NCBI GenBank assembly: GCA_963377175.1
Contig: CAUJNA010000582.1
Location: 129,687-193,686 of the forward strand
Reading direction: 5' to 3'
DNA from: Effrenium voratum
Taxonomy: Eukaryota; Sar; Dinophyceae; Suessiales; Symbiodiniaceae
DNA: 64,000 nucleotides
This document shows positions 22,252-32,752 of this stretch, in pieces; position 1 is the first letter of the stretch; every line of letters begins with the position of its first letter. The notes under the pieces are model-generated. The model ran no database searches. It was not told the origin of the DNA and was given only the letters and a program-made list of their open reading frames with translations. Position numbers and translations under genes: made by a program.

Positions 22252-23395
22252 CCTAAGTCGGGCCAATTTTGCCGAAAACGTGCAACCTGAAAATCTTAAA
22301 ATCTTTAAGTGGATGGAAAATGGCCTGGATTGAAAACTCAAAATCCTAAAGTCTTAGATTCTTAAAATCTTAAATTAAAATCTAACAATCAATGATAGAA
22401 TCTCAAGATCTTAAAATCTTAGAACTTAGAATTTTTAAGATCTGAAAATATAAAAATATCCTAAAGTCTTCGAATCTTGAAACCTTAAAAACCTTATGTC
22501 TTAGAATCTTGAGATCTTAAACTCTTAAAATATGAAATTCCTAAAGTCTTACAATCTTAAAATCTCAGAATCTTAAAAAGCTTTAAAAACTTAAATTCTT
22601 TAAACCTCGAACAATTGAAATCTGAAAATCTTAAATTATTAAAATATTACCTTCCTTCAATCCGGGCTATATTTTAACTTCCTTAAACTCTTAATCTTGA
22701 ATTTTTGAAATCTTGAAACCTTAAGATCTTAAAATTACAACCTTAGAAGATAGAATCTTGCAACCTGACAATATAAACATCCTCAAGTCTTCGAATCTTG
22801 ACTTCTTAAAACCCTCATGTCGTTGAATCTTCAGATGTTAAAATCTTAAAATATGAAATTCCTAAATTCTCAAAATCTTAAAATCTCAGAATCTTAAAAG
22901 CTTCAAAAACTTAAATTCTTTAAATCTCGAACTATTGCAATCTGAAAATCTTAAATTCATAAACAAGTAAAATATAATAAAATTCCTTCAATCCGGGCTA
23001 TATTTTAAATTCCTTAAACTCTTAATCTTGAAATTTTGAAGTCTTGACATCTTAAGATCTTAAAATCTTAAATTCCGAAAGTCGCCAAATCTGAAAATCT
23101 CACAAAAATAAAATCTTAAAGCCTTCGAAATCTGATAATGGATGGAAAATGGCTGGGCAATGGCCTGGCTGTTATAACCTTCAAAAACCTTAAATCTTTG
23201 AATCTTAAAACCTTAATTCTTAAACCATTGAAACCTTAAATTCCGACAGTCTTCAAATCTGAGACCCTTAGAATCTCAAAGTTTTTAGAATCTGAAAATC
23301 TTAACATCTACTAATCGGACTTACAGGAAAGGGAAGTGACAGAACGGGCAGGGCAAGGTGCCCGGTGGCCGGCTGTGTCGCGTCAGCGTGTAAAT
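22252..23395 (+). repeat. AT-rich degenerate arm 3 and truncated GC-rich module
   Basis: Direct repeat of arm 1 (same opening text at 22258 and the same ATCGGACTTACAGGAAAGGG end), without the 534-base duplication. It runs into a GC-rich module broken off at GTCAGCGTGTAAAT (23395), where exon-like sequence begins, so this is an insertion or rearrangement edge. Confidence 0.75.
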
Positions 23396-24560
23396 AATCC
23401 AGATTGATGAAAAGCTGGGTGGCTGACCCAAGCATGCCGTAGGGGATACCGAGGCATCTTGCCAATCCGAGTAGCCAGGCCTTGCAAATCATGCAGTCGC
23501 TCCACATTTGCGCTGTTGTGTTTTGGATTGGCTTCGTATGGAAAATGTTGCAAGCGGCTTTTGTAAGCCATGCCCCGTGGCCCAACTCAGTCACTCGCGC
23601 CTCGCTCACAGGCAAGCGGAAGTCTCCCGGAAGCGCAGGTGTTGGCGGGATGTCAACATCAAGCGCAAGCCCGGAGATCCAAATCGCAGGCGCCGCGTCC
23701 ACATCGACAAAGAGGCGCAGCAGGGCATGTAAAGCCTGGACCAAAATCAAATGACGCAAGCCCTGCAGAAATCTAATCTTCCTCGCCACGCCTCCTCTGG
23801 AAGCCACTTCACCACCAACTTGAAGCAGCGAGACACGGCTCTCCTTAGAGTTCGATCACTCAGAAAGTAAGTGTGTCCATGACAAGGCTCAAGCTCTGTC
23901 TGCCTTGGATGCGTCATGGCATTCCACAGGAAGTCCTGCATGCCAAAAAATACAAGTTGCCTCAGCGAAACAAAAAAACTGAGGCCTCCTCGTGCGTAAA
24001 CAATTCAAAGAAGTCCTGGCAGCCACGGAGTTTGCATTGGTGCGCCTCTCAGTGCGGGGTCCTTCCTGAATCCTGTGAGATCCGCTTCATTGAGCCTGGC
24101 GGCGCAGTGCAAGGCTCAAAGCAATCCAGAAAAAGGGCTGGCCGGCCTGATCTGCTCGACATTTTCTGCAGGTCGGCAAATCCGAGCCTACAGGTTCTAC
24201 GCCCAAATCAAACAGAGGGAGTGATCCGCCAGCCTTGCGGCCACGTGAACGTATAGCCCTCAAACGCCATTGAATTAGAATACAACAAGCCGGCCATGGT
24301 GCAGAATTTGCATTGGTGCATCCAAGTGGCGCCACACATATCAGAGCGGGCACGCCCAAGCTCCGGTGCAAGGCAGGCACTTTCAGCAAGCGAGACGAGC
24401 AACCCGCCTTGAAGCCAGACAAATTGAACATTCAGGTGCAAGTGTTCCCACCACAGTCTTCACTGGCGACATGTGCACACGAAGTGAGCCTTGAAAGGCC
24501 AGAAGCTCAAGAGCACCTCATGAGCCTGGCGGATTCTGCATCTTGCAGATCTTGGCTTCT
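23396..24560 (-). CDS. Unidentified multi-exon gene (exon-like blocks)
   Basis: Minus-strand blocks look coding but I do not recognise them: 24430-24245 (GATWMHQCKFCTMAGLLYSN then MAFEGYTFTWPQ), 24050-23975 (CQDFFELFTHEEAS), 23940-23760 (CHGHTYFLSDRTLRR) and 23740-23396 (VDVDAAPAIWISGLALDVDI then GYLGIPYG-like text). The first three share a loose pattern (QDF/AGL, a Glu, then a short aromatic strand), hinting at duplicated exons. The 3' end is cut by the repeat edge at 23395, so the gene may be broken. Confidence 0.35.
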
Positions 24561-24689
24561 CCCCAACACGCCTTGAGCGGCGCGCAGCTGGCCTGAAACG
24601 CCATCAGCCAAAAAACATTAACAACCAAAAAAGGAACGTGTCAGCCGCGAGCTGCGCTATGCAGTTGGGTGCGTGTGTGCGTCTGTCTA

Positions 24690-24890
24690 GTGCCGGACAA
24701 ACACTTAGAAACCGTTTTGGTTTCCAAAAATTCCGACAAACACTTACAAACGAAAAAAATGAAAAACAGTAAATTCAACACTTAGAAACGGTTCGGCCGA
24801 CCAACAATTAGAAACGTTTTTTTTCGCCTTTATAGCGATTCTGATGCATATTACCAGCCGTCAAAAACTTAGAAACGTTTCTAAGTGTTG
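24690..24890 (+). repeat. Left inverted-repeat region with ACACTTAGAAACG motif array
   Basis: The motif ACACTTAGAAAC or a close variant occurs at about 24701, 24739, 24778, 24804 and 24866. The last is part of a perfect 18-base palindrome CTTAGAAACGTTTCTAAG (24868-24885). Related motifs recur in each 220-base repeat downstream and, inverted, at 32620-32740. Confidence 0.7.
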
Positions 24891-25342
24891 CCCGAGAGGT
24901 ACCTGCGGCTTCTAAGCATTGGTCACGGGCGTTGCCCCGAGAGAGAAAAGAGTCGACCATGCAAGAAAAAAACAGCGGAACTATATATATGTACACAATG
25001 AATCAGGCACACAGCACACATGATAGACTTAAGAGATCTTCGGGCAGCCAGACAAAAGACAACCTACAAATCACGAAAAAACTAAAAAAAGATAAACAAA
25101 TGACGAGACGATGAAACAATGATGAACCAAAATGAGCACAGTATGCAAATGATGAAACAATGAACAATGATAAACAAATGATGATTTGCTGGCATTTTTT
25201 GTTTTCAGAACTTCCCATGAACATCATCTGTTTTCATCATGTGTTCATCACTTCCTTGTTTCAACAGAAAACAACGGGAAAAAACTGCGCGACACCATGG
25301 ACAATAATGAAACAAATCAGAAGGTTAATGAAATGGTTTCCT

Positions 25343-26165
25343 AGGGTTGCCGGAAGCTTGAAATCAGCTGGGGGTGAACACTTAGAAACACCTCCCCCCC
25401 CCAGAGTCTACCAATTGGACTTGTTTGTGGGTATACATGCCCATTTCTCCATACATGTCAGCACTGTGCGAGCAAGGCATGATCTACTTACACAAACACA
25501 CACACACACATATTTATATATATATATAGACCTTCGTCATGGGGGCATCGCTGCTTTCTTGGGGTTGCCGGAAGCTTGAAATCAGCTGGGGGTGAACACT
25601 GAGAAACGCCTCCCCCAACCCCCCCCCCCAAGTCTACCAATTGGACTTGCTTGTTGGTTTACATGACCAATACTCCATACATGTCAGCACTGTCTGAGCA
25701 AGGCATGATCTACTTGCACAAACACACACACATATATGTATATATATATAGACCAACATTGGTGTTTTCTTTGGGGTTGCCGGAAGCTTCAAATCAGCTG
25801 GGGGTGAACACTTAGAAACGCCTCCCCCAACCCCCCCCCCCCCAGAATTTATTAATTGACTTGTTTGTGTGTATACATGACCAATCCTCCAGACATGTCA
25901 GCACTGTGTGAGCAAGGCGTGATCTACTTACACATTCACAGACACAGACACAGACACAGACACAGACACAGACACAGACACAGACACAGACACAGACACA
26001 GACACAGACACACACACACACACATATTTATTTATATATATATATGTGTGTTTTTTTCTCGGGGCATCGGTGCTTTCTTGGGGTTGCCGAAAGCTTGAAA
26101 TCAGCTGGGCGTGAACCACCCCCCCTTGTGTTGCTTTTGGTTACACCAATTGACCTTTCTACACA
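25343..26165 (+). repeat. About 220-base tandem repeat, three copies plus a fragment, with microsatellites
   Basis: Units start with GGGTTGCCGGAAGCTTGAAA at about 25343, 25562 and 25778, with a diverged fourth start at 26082. Each holds GGGGGTGAACACTTAGAAAC, a C-run, a TACCAATTGGACTTG-like stretch, ATACATGTCAGCACTGT, and a CA/TA microsatellite. In the third unit the microsatellite has grown into (AGACAC)n at 25938-26024. Apparent ORFs here (Val-Cys or His-Arg runs) are artefacts. Confidence 0.85.
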
Positions 26166-26174
26166 CGCCGTTAC

Positions 26175-26189
26175 CCATTTTGGCTCAAG
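26175..26189 (+). other. DinoSL spliced-leader relic at the 5' end of the copia element
   Basis: CCATTTTGGCTCAAG matches the last 15 bases of the dinoflagellate trans-spliced leader exactly, and the bases before it (CCGTTAC) resemble its first part. It lies about 235 bases upstream of the Gag ATG, on the coding strand. Confidence 0.75.
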
Positions 26190-26424
26190 GCCCTCTTGTA
26201 AATAGCGTATTGCACTAATGCGATAGCAGTACAAAGGCTTGCAGAGACCGCTTACAGGAATAACAGTCAATACAAGCCACCAGGGACAATCCATCCTCCA
26301 ATCATCCATATTGGTATGTTGGACTCTCTCCGGAATAGATCCAGAAACCAAAACAACGACCTCTACTACCACAGGGTACCAGTTCCCTTCTGGGATAGGC
26401 ACCCCGGAAACACTCAATTTATCG

Positions 26425-27437
26425 ATGACCGCCAAGCAGCCGCCATCGTACGACGGAAAAGTCTGCTGGTTTAGGTATGAAGAACTCGTGGACGACTGGG
26501 TGACAATCACAACAGTGGAAGCACCCAAGAGGACCTCTGCTTAAAGCAGACTCACAGGAGATGCCTATATGTACAAGGCAGTCCTCCAAAATGACCTTTT
26601 GCAAGATCCTAATGAAGGAGTCAACTACTTCAAGAACACGCTGAAGAAGTACTTTTTGAAAGGTGCGACCAACGTGTATCTGTACAGGCTCCTCAGTTTC
26701 TTCAATCATAGAAGGCAGAACCAAGAGTTCCTCATTTTTACCTCAAAATTCGAAATCCTTCTCATGAGATTGAAGGCAGCATGGATGGACTTGATGCCAG
26801 TTTTCACGGCACAGTCCCCATCATTTCGACAGTCCGTACAGGAAGCAAACGCAAGAACAATTGCTCGACATCAGCAAGCAGCCGGTGTTCGAGCACCGCC
26901 TCCAGTCCTGCTCAATGAGGAAGATCCAACAGTCCTCAGACAGTATATCACGGGAATGCAGGACAGACAGCGGGACGCATTTCCCTTCGGGGATAATCTC
27001 ATTGCGCAGTTTTTCATCATACAAAGTGAATGTCAGATCACCAGAGAGAAAGACTGACAAGTGCCATGTCATTGAGAAACATTTCACTAGAGAACTACTC
27101 CTATGAGATGCTGAAGACGCACTACCATGAACTCTTCATCACGACCAGGATATCCATTCAAGATCCATCCATCCGACCTCAAGGAGGCAACCGAAGCAAC
27201 ACATTCTTCATCATCGAACAAGGTGAATATGAAGGAGAAGAAGGCTTCTGGGTTGAGGATGAAGAAGGACTTGAAGGATTCATGTCAAACAACGATGAAG
27301 AGACATTCTGGGTCCTCAAGGAGAACGATGTGTTCATCGCAAGAAAAGTGTCAGGGCTGAATTTCAGATTCAAGAAGAGAAAAGGAAAAGGAAAATCAGG
27401 GAGAAAAAAAGGGCAGTCACCAACGAGGTGGCTTTAA
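26425..27437 (+). pseudogene. gag: copia Gag (broken)
   Basis: Starts ATG at 26425 with MTAKQPPSYDGKVCWFRYEE, a typical Gag opening in dinoflagellate copia elements, followed after an in-frame TAA (26542-26544) by helical Gag sequence (NDLLQDPNEGVNYF, FFNHRRQNQEF). A TGA at 27055 ends that frame; the message resumes in another frame at 27030-27437, ending in a basic KKRKGKGKSGRKKGQ tail that may bind RNA. No CCHC knuckle is seen. Confidence 0.75.
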
Positions 27438-27474
27438 ACCCTTCAGAAAAAGCGGTTCTGGCAGGAAGGCCAGT

Positions 27475-29733
27475 ATGGCCAATGAGAACTATGATCCCTA
27501 CGACCAGGCATCTTGGGGAAAAGGCAAAGGAAAAAAGGGAAAGAAAACAACATCCAGCACAGGACAAGCGCTAATGGCATTCCATGGCGCATATGAGCAT
27601 CATGAGAAAGAGGCCATCCACGGGAAGCTGATCCAATCAGATACAGTTTCAGAACACAATTTGTCCGTCACAACAAATCACAGCCTTTTGGCAACAAAGC
27701 TGATGGCGCCTGTCATCAACCCTCAGCACAATCCGACCTATGCGATCCTGGACAACGGATGCACCAGATCTATGGGCAGCTGGCATGCAATCCAGCGTTT
27801 TACTCAGGCCATCGAACCAATGAAGGACATCATCTCCTATCAGTACATCCCGGCCGAGACCAAGTTCACTGTTGCAAACGGAGAGACCGCCAGGGTAAAT
27901 TGGACCCTGCATCTTCGATATCACACAACTCCTCCATGCAGTACCAACATCGACGTCCTTGAACAACGAACTGTACCGATCCTTCTCAGCATCAGTCAGA
28001 TGCGGAACCTCTGCATGACCATCCAGCACACACCTCAATGTGACAAGATCACATGCAAGGCTTTTGGCATGAACCGTCAAGCAGTTCCAGTATCCGGTAC
28101 AGGACATGCACTCGTCGATCTCGCTGGAGTTGCAAGAGTGAAAGCACATGGAGAAATTGCTCAGAAGGGCCTCACCAACTACGTCTACGATGATGACAAC
28201 AGCATCAAGTTTCCCTCCGGGGCTATCTCCAAGACTGAAACTGTTTGTGCAGCAAAATCATCCGAGACGAAGGAGGACCTAGCAACTCTTAAAATCATTG
28301 GGTCTCAGAAGCAGGACCATTGGATCCTTGACAAGAAGAACAAGCAGCTCATCCGTGCGCACATCACGCCTCGAAAGGCACTTTTCACACCAAATGGAGC
28401 CAAGGAACGTCCAATCAATCCTGATAACATAAGCCGAGAGCGTACTACGGAAACATTGATGCATCCGAAGGTGGAGATCCAGACATCCTACCTGTGGATA
28501 GGTAAGACCATTTTCACCTTCGCGGACAATTCGCTTAAGGACGAAGAAGCAGGCTCGAGGATCATCGACAAAAAGGGCCGGTCGACCATTGCGCCAGATC
28601 CTTTCGCACCATCCTCAGAACAGCCAACAACGCTTCCGCTTGCACTAGGCAAAATCCACAAGCGATTGTCAAATCCCGAAGAGTTGAAGAAGCTCCACCT
28701 CCAGCATCACCACATGACAACAGATCAATTTCGATTTAGAACTCGCTCACTTCATCTGCCGAAATCAACATTCGATCTATTTGACAAAATCCGAAGTGAA
28801 TGTGAAGTTTGCCAAGCGGCAAAACATGCGCCATCACGAAGCAAGACGAGTGGACTTAGAGCGGACACCTTTGGTGACATGACATTCATTGATCACTGGC
28901 AAGTTCCTCTTGGAACAGGAGAACACATCATTGTTTTTGTCATCCTGGATGGAGCAACAACATTGCTCACTGCAGAGGCAGTGACAACTACGCAAGAAGT
29001 CGAGAACATCACTGTCCTCAGGAACTATTTTGACCAGTACCACTTGCAGCCCAAGTCAGTTGTCGCAGATCAAGCCTTCATGACAGAGACATGGGAACAT
29101 TTCTATCAGTCCCTTGACATCACGCCGATATCCTTGGGACCGAACACACCATGGCCAAATCGAGCTGAAGCAGCAGTTCGACTCCTGAAGGCACAACTCA
29201 AGATCATGCTAAGTTCCATCAAGGCAGGTACAGCACCTGCAACACTGAAGAAAGTGACATACAGACAGCTAGTGAAGGCCGCTGCAACTGTCAGGAATCA
29301 GACTGTCACCTACGGGGGTGTAACACCATTGGAGCTCGCATTCGGAAGACGACCAGCAGATCTCATCCAACTCGATGTCGCAACACCAACTCAGTTGACG
29401 ATTGACAGGAATGAAGAAGAGCTGAAAGCCATCCAGATCAAGCAGCTGTCCAAGCAAGCATTCCAAGAAGCACGTCAATCCAAAGACATCCGACGAGACC
29501 TTGCTCAAAATCTCCGAATGAGTTCTAAGCCTCTTCAGGTGAAGGACAAGGTATTCTACTGGCAGGAAGACAAATCCAAGATTCGTTCCGATGGAAGCAA
29601 GGGAGGAATATGGCTAAAGGGAAAAGTCATTTCCATTGAAGGAGCAATGGTAAGAGCGAGAATCCTTGCAGAAGGAGCAACCCGGCTCCTCTGCCGATAT
29701 CAAGAAGAAGGAGTTATCCGCACCAGCTCCTAA
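27475..29733 (+). pseudogene. pol: copia protease-integrase polyprotein segment, 752 aa
   Basis: The longest open piece of the element. The protease active site is AILDNGCT (Asp about residue 93, in place of the usual D-S/T-G). The integrase zinc domain has HHHMT (about 411-415) and CEVC (443-446). The catalytic core shows FIDHW (Asp 473), VVADQAF (Asp 532) and PNRAEAAVR (Glu 565), a complete D-D-E. The C-terminal part has a KDKVFYWQ strand. The frame is intact here, but it is out of frame with its neighbours, so the polyprotein as a whole is dead unless frameshifting occurs. Confidence 0.9.
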
Positions 29734-30084
29734 GCCAAAATCCTCAGTGCCATTACGCATCGCGGGAAAGACAACTCCCAAGCCTGCAGCACCTCATCCG
29801 GCAGAGAACATGTTCGTCGAGGACCTCACATCCGTTCCTGCACAAGCACACTGGAATTGTGTACGTAAAGGAAAGATCCACGTTCTCGAGATCTTTGCAG
29901 GGAGTGCCAGATTCAGTCAATGCTGTTTGGTCATCCAAGATCCGCTAGTCCAGAAGTTTCAGAAGACGATGAAGCAGTACCCACCGGGGACTGAAATCGA
30001 TATTTTTAAACAAGATCCAAATGACTGGCGATGTCATGTGGAATGGTTGCAAGAAGCTGAGACAATTGTGCATTTCATTTTTTC
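29734..30084 (+). pseudogene. Methyltransferase-like fragment in the copia linker
   Basis: In a frame shifted from integrase, the sequence KIHVLEIFAGSARFSQCC resembles motif I (F-A-G) of Rossmann-fold, C5-cytosine-methyltransferase-like domains. Text expected after it (the Pro-Pro-Cys region) is missing: the frame passes directly to VQKFQKTMKQYPPGTEIDIF, so an internal deletion is likely. Dinoflagellate retrotransposons carrying cytosine methyltransferases are known, which fits; activity here is excluded. Confidence 0.45.
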
Positions 30085-30308
30085 CGCGCGCGCGCCTTGT
30101 TCCGCAGTGGCTTCAAGGTGTTTCAGTGGGGATTTTAAGGGGCGCCTCCGGGCACGGGAGGTCTTTGCCGCTGTTTTTACGGAGGCCAGCTCCTCACGTG
30201 CAGGCGGGCACCCTTCACCGGACGCGGCTGCGCGCGGCAAACGGCTCCCCGCCGTCAGCAAGCACGTCACTGACCAAGGGCGGCGGCCCATCGATTTCAT
30301 CCACTCAG
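30085..30308 (+). repeat. GC-rich insertion inside the copia element
   Basis: About 220 bases of markedly higher GC (CGCGCGCGCCTTGTTCCGCA onward) interrupt the copia-like text. The sequence on both sides has the codon style of the element. No terminal repeats were resolved. Confidence 0.4.
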
Positions 30309-30424
30309 TACGATGCATGTACAGCATTCGTCCACACCATCGGCATCAACATGCCAATTACGTCACCTCCGGACGATGCGATCATATCTTTCTGGCAGCC
30401 TGAAACGCTGAATAGGACTGGGTC

Positions 30425-31135
30425 TTGCCTGCATCCAAATGCAATTGGGATTATGATCCGAACACTGGGCACGCTGTGATGTTTTCATCCGTTCATCAGT
30501 CATTTTCAGATGCGCCGCCAACACCACGCAGTGTGTCACCAGACAGTCCAGTGGACCCACCACTACCGCCACACGACAAACCTGGCGGAGGAGATTCAGC
30601 GCTTAAACGGCAAAAACAGTCCATTTCATCCTCAAGCGGACTCAATCGACTACGGGGTGATGTCTCTTTGCCGTCACAGTCGCAATCATCTCAGCCAATT
30701 CTTCCGACTGTCGTGGTACCTTCACCACCTGCGATTCTAACCAATCCCGAAGCAGAAGACCGTGATGAAGATCTTGAACTGCCAACACTTGAGCAAGAAG
30801 AGACTACTGGCAGTCCATCCAAGAAGCAGAAGACTAGGAGGAAGAAGAAGAAGAAGCCAGATGACAATGATGAGTCACCTGAGCATTCCCCCAGAAATGA
30901 ACCTGCATCTTCATCCAATTACAATCCCAACAATCCAGCAAACTTGCCAGTACAATATGAAAGTGAGGAAGAACTGATCCCTCATCTTCCAACCTCATCC
31001 GGCACTGGAAGTTCAGAGAGAACCATGGATATACTGACCAGGAAGATGGAGAATCAGAAGACTCTCAGAGGACCAGATCTTACGATGATCACCCAGCTGA
31101 TCTCGTTCTTGATGAAGCACATTGGTCACTCATGA
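30425..31135 (+). CDS. copia linker region, Pro/Ser/Lys-rich, disordered
   Basis: 236 codons without a domain. There is a Ser/Pro-rich part, a basic nuclear-signal-like run KKQKTRRKKKKKPDD, and a short amphipathic end. It bridges integrase and RT and overlaps the RT frame by 4 bases (ATGA at 31132). Confidence 0.5.
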   Translation: MPASKCNWDYDPNTGHAVMFSSVHQSFSDAPPTPRSVSPDSPVDPPLPPHDKPGGGDSALKRQKQSISSSSGLNRLRGDVSLPSQSQSSQPILPTVVVPSPPAILTNPEAEDRDEDLELPTLEQEETTGSPSKKQKTRRKKKKKPDDNDESPEHSPRNEPASSSNYNPNNPANLPVQYESEEELIPHLPTSSGTGSSERTMDILTRKMENQKTLRGPDLTMITQLISFLMKHIGHS

Positions 31136-32230
31136 CAGCTGAGCAGAAGATCTGTGCGAACACTGGATCCTTTACAGTTCCAAGAAACATAGAAGGCAAC
31201 CCTGTCCTTCTTGGACGTATGAAAGGGACCTTCAACCCATCGCCCCGATGCGGATTCTCTCATCAGAAATACACAGATCAGAATCATGTGGACCAGTTAT
31301 GCAAGAACATGACCGACGATGACCGTGCACTTTTAGTTTTGTACTCATCCAAGAAAGAATCCTTGAAGGCTTCATCCACATCCACACTTACTGGTAAAAA
31401 GCGGAAGGAAGCGACAGCTACTGAAACAAAGGCTTATCAGAAGCAATTCCTTGAAGCCAAGCAGCTTGAGTGCAAATCTTGGCTTGATAACGAAGTGTTC
31501 GACCTGGTCGACACACGCAAGATTCAGGTCAGGAACTGGGTCACTGGTCGCTGGGTCCTTACCCTAAAGCGAGACAAGGATGGTAACTTCCTGAAGACCA
31601 AGGCTCGCTGGGTCCTCCGAAGCTTCCAAGACAAGCAGAAGAATGATCAGCAGACAGAAAGTCCTGCTGCATCCAGGAGTGGCTTCCGCCTTGCAATCCA
31701 AGCCCAAGCAGCCGCAAATAAGGGTTGGAATATATTTCACATGGATTTGAAGACAGCATTCCTCCAAGGCGAAGCATACGATCAGACTCGTGACACCATT
31801 TGTCAGATCCCTCCTGAAATTGGATATCCACCACACATTGGAGCGCGCATGAAGAAGCCTGCCTACGGGAATGACGCACCCCGCAGATGGTGGAACATCC
31901 TTGATTCGGCACTCCGTTCTTACGGACTGGTGCAAACCAGGGCAGACCGTTGTACATATGCATACTAGGGCAAGCAGCTTCCGAAGCCCGCAGTGGTGAG
32001 TTAAAAGAAGTCATCCAATACTTTCGATCTCGAAGGAGCAGTTGATAACCTTATGGATCCTGTTTCCAGCAACAATGCCAAGAATCGACAAGTTCATGGA
32101 GCACTTTCTCTTCATGTTGATGATCTTCTTATGATGGGTGATGATGTGTTCGAGAAGGAAATCATGGGACGACTTCGCAAAGATTTTGAAGTTGGTTCCG
32201 AAGACAAAAATGATTGCCTCTTCGTAGCAA
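31132..32230 (+). pseudogene. pol: copia reverse transcriptase (RVT_2), truncated
   Basis: RT begins with FLEAKQLECKSWLDNEVFDL and shows the palm motif HMDLKTAFLQGE (about residue 203-214) and the catalytic LHVDDLLMMGDD (32124-32160), the copia equivalent of YVDD. Between them lie an in-frame TAG (31966-31968) and a TAA (about 32002). The match ends after EDKNDCLF; the thumb and RNase H are gone. Sequence after about 32230 is unrelated. Confidence 0.85.
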
Positions 32231-32619
32231 ATCACGTTGTGCCAAGTGATGGCAATCCCTGTGGTGATACACCCTGCGCTTTGGCAGTGTGTAAACGGGC
32301 CTAGCACGGTGCATGGCTGAGAAGGACGCTTTGCAAGGGCTAGTGCGGGAGACGCGCTCATGCTTGCTCCAGTACAACCAGCAGGCAAGGCTGGTAAAGA
32401 AAGATACCAGGGCGGTGTACACTAGAAGGCCGATGGCAAGGCCCAACAGCGTTTCCATGGCGTCAACGGCACAGGGAACGGTTTCAAACGAAACCAGGAC
32501 TGCGAGTCCTAAACGTGAGTTTGAGGGCTAGGAGCACCAAATGGCGGCGGCGTAGGAGATTCACCCCAGACCTATAAAACACAAGGGAAAAGAAAACCCT
32601 TAGCAGCTGTTTGGCTAGT

Positions 32620-32752
32620 GCTGCAAAACGTTTCTCGGTGTTAAACAAATTCTAAGTGTCGAATTGGGTTGTAGCAGTCCAGATCCAAACGAAAGGTACC
32701 CGCTGGGGACCGAAAATTGCAAAAACTGTTTCTAAGTCTTTGTCCGTCACTG
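32620..32752 (-). repeat. Right inverted-repeat region
   Basis: Contains GTTTCTCGGTGTTAAAC, ATTCTAAGTGTCG and GTTTCTAAGTCTTTGTCCGT, the reverse complements of the left-end motifs. The outermost ~30 bases match the left end with a few differences. Confidence 0.6.

Larger units (their letters stand above)
26175..32300 (+). mobile_element. Decayed Ty1/copia retrotransposon, 3' truncated
   Basis: Gag, protease, integrase and reverse transcriptase occur in copia order (integrase before RT). No long terminal repeats were seen at either end, homology stops inside RT at about 32230, and RNase H is missing. Coding is broken by frameshifts near 27040, 27440 and 29700 and 31132 and by stops at 26542, 27055, 31966 and about 32000. 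A long linker with a methyltransferase-like piece lies between integrase and RT. Confidence 0.9.
24690..32752. mobile_element. 8.06-kb interval bounded by Tc1/mariner-like terminal inverted repeats
   Basis: Left end: TA (24688-24689) then GTGCCGGACAAACACTTAGA. Right end, read on the minus strand from 32752: CAGTGACGGACAAAGACTTA, with TA outside at 32753-32754. The CAGTG-CGGACAAA start and TA flanks are typical of Tc1/mariner ends. No transposase was found inside. The interior holds tandem repeats and a copia element, so this is either a non-autonomous element loaded with later insertions or two separate elements with opposite ends remaining. Confidence 0.5.

Noticed and set aside
25812..26119. 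Short ORFs of Val-Cys, His-Arg or Val-Ser repeats
   Set aside because: They are translations of CA and AGACAC microsatellites.
26100..32752. Long terminal repeats of the copia element
   Set aside because: I compared both ends by eye and found none; the 3' side is truncated within RT.
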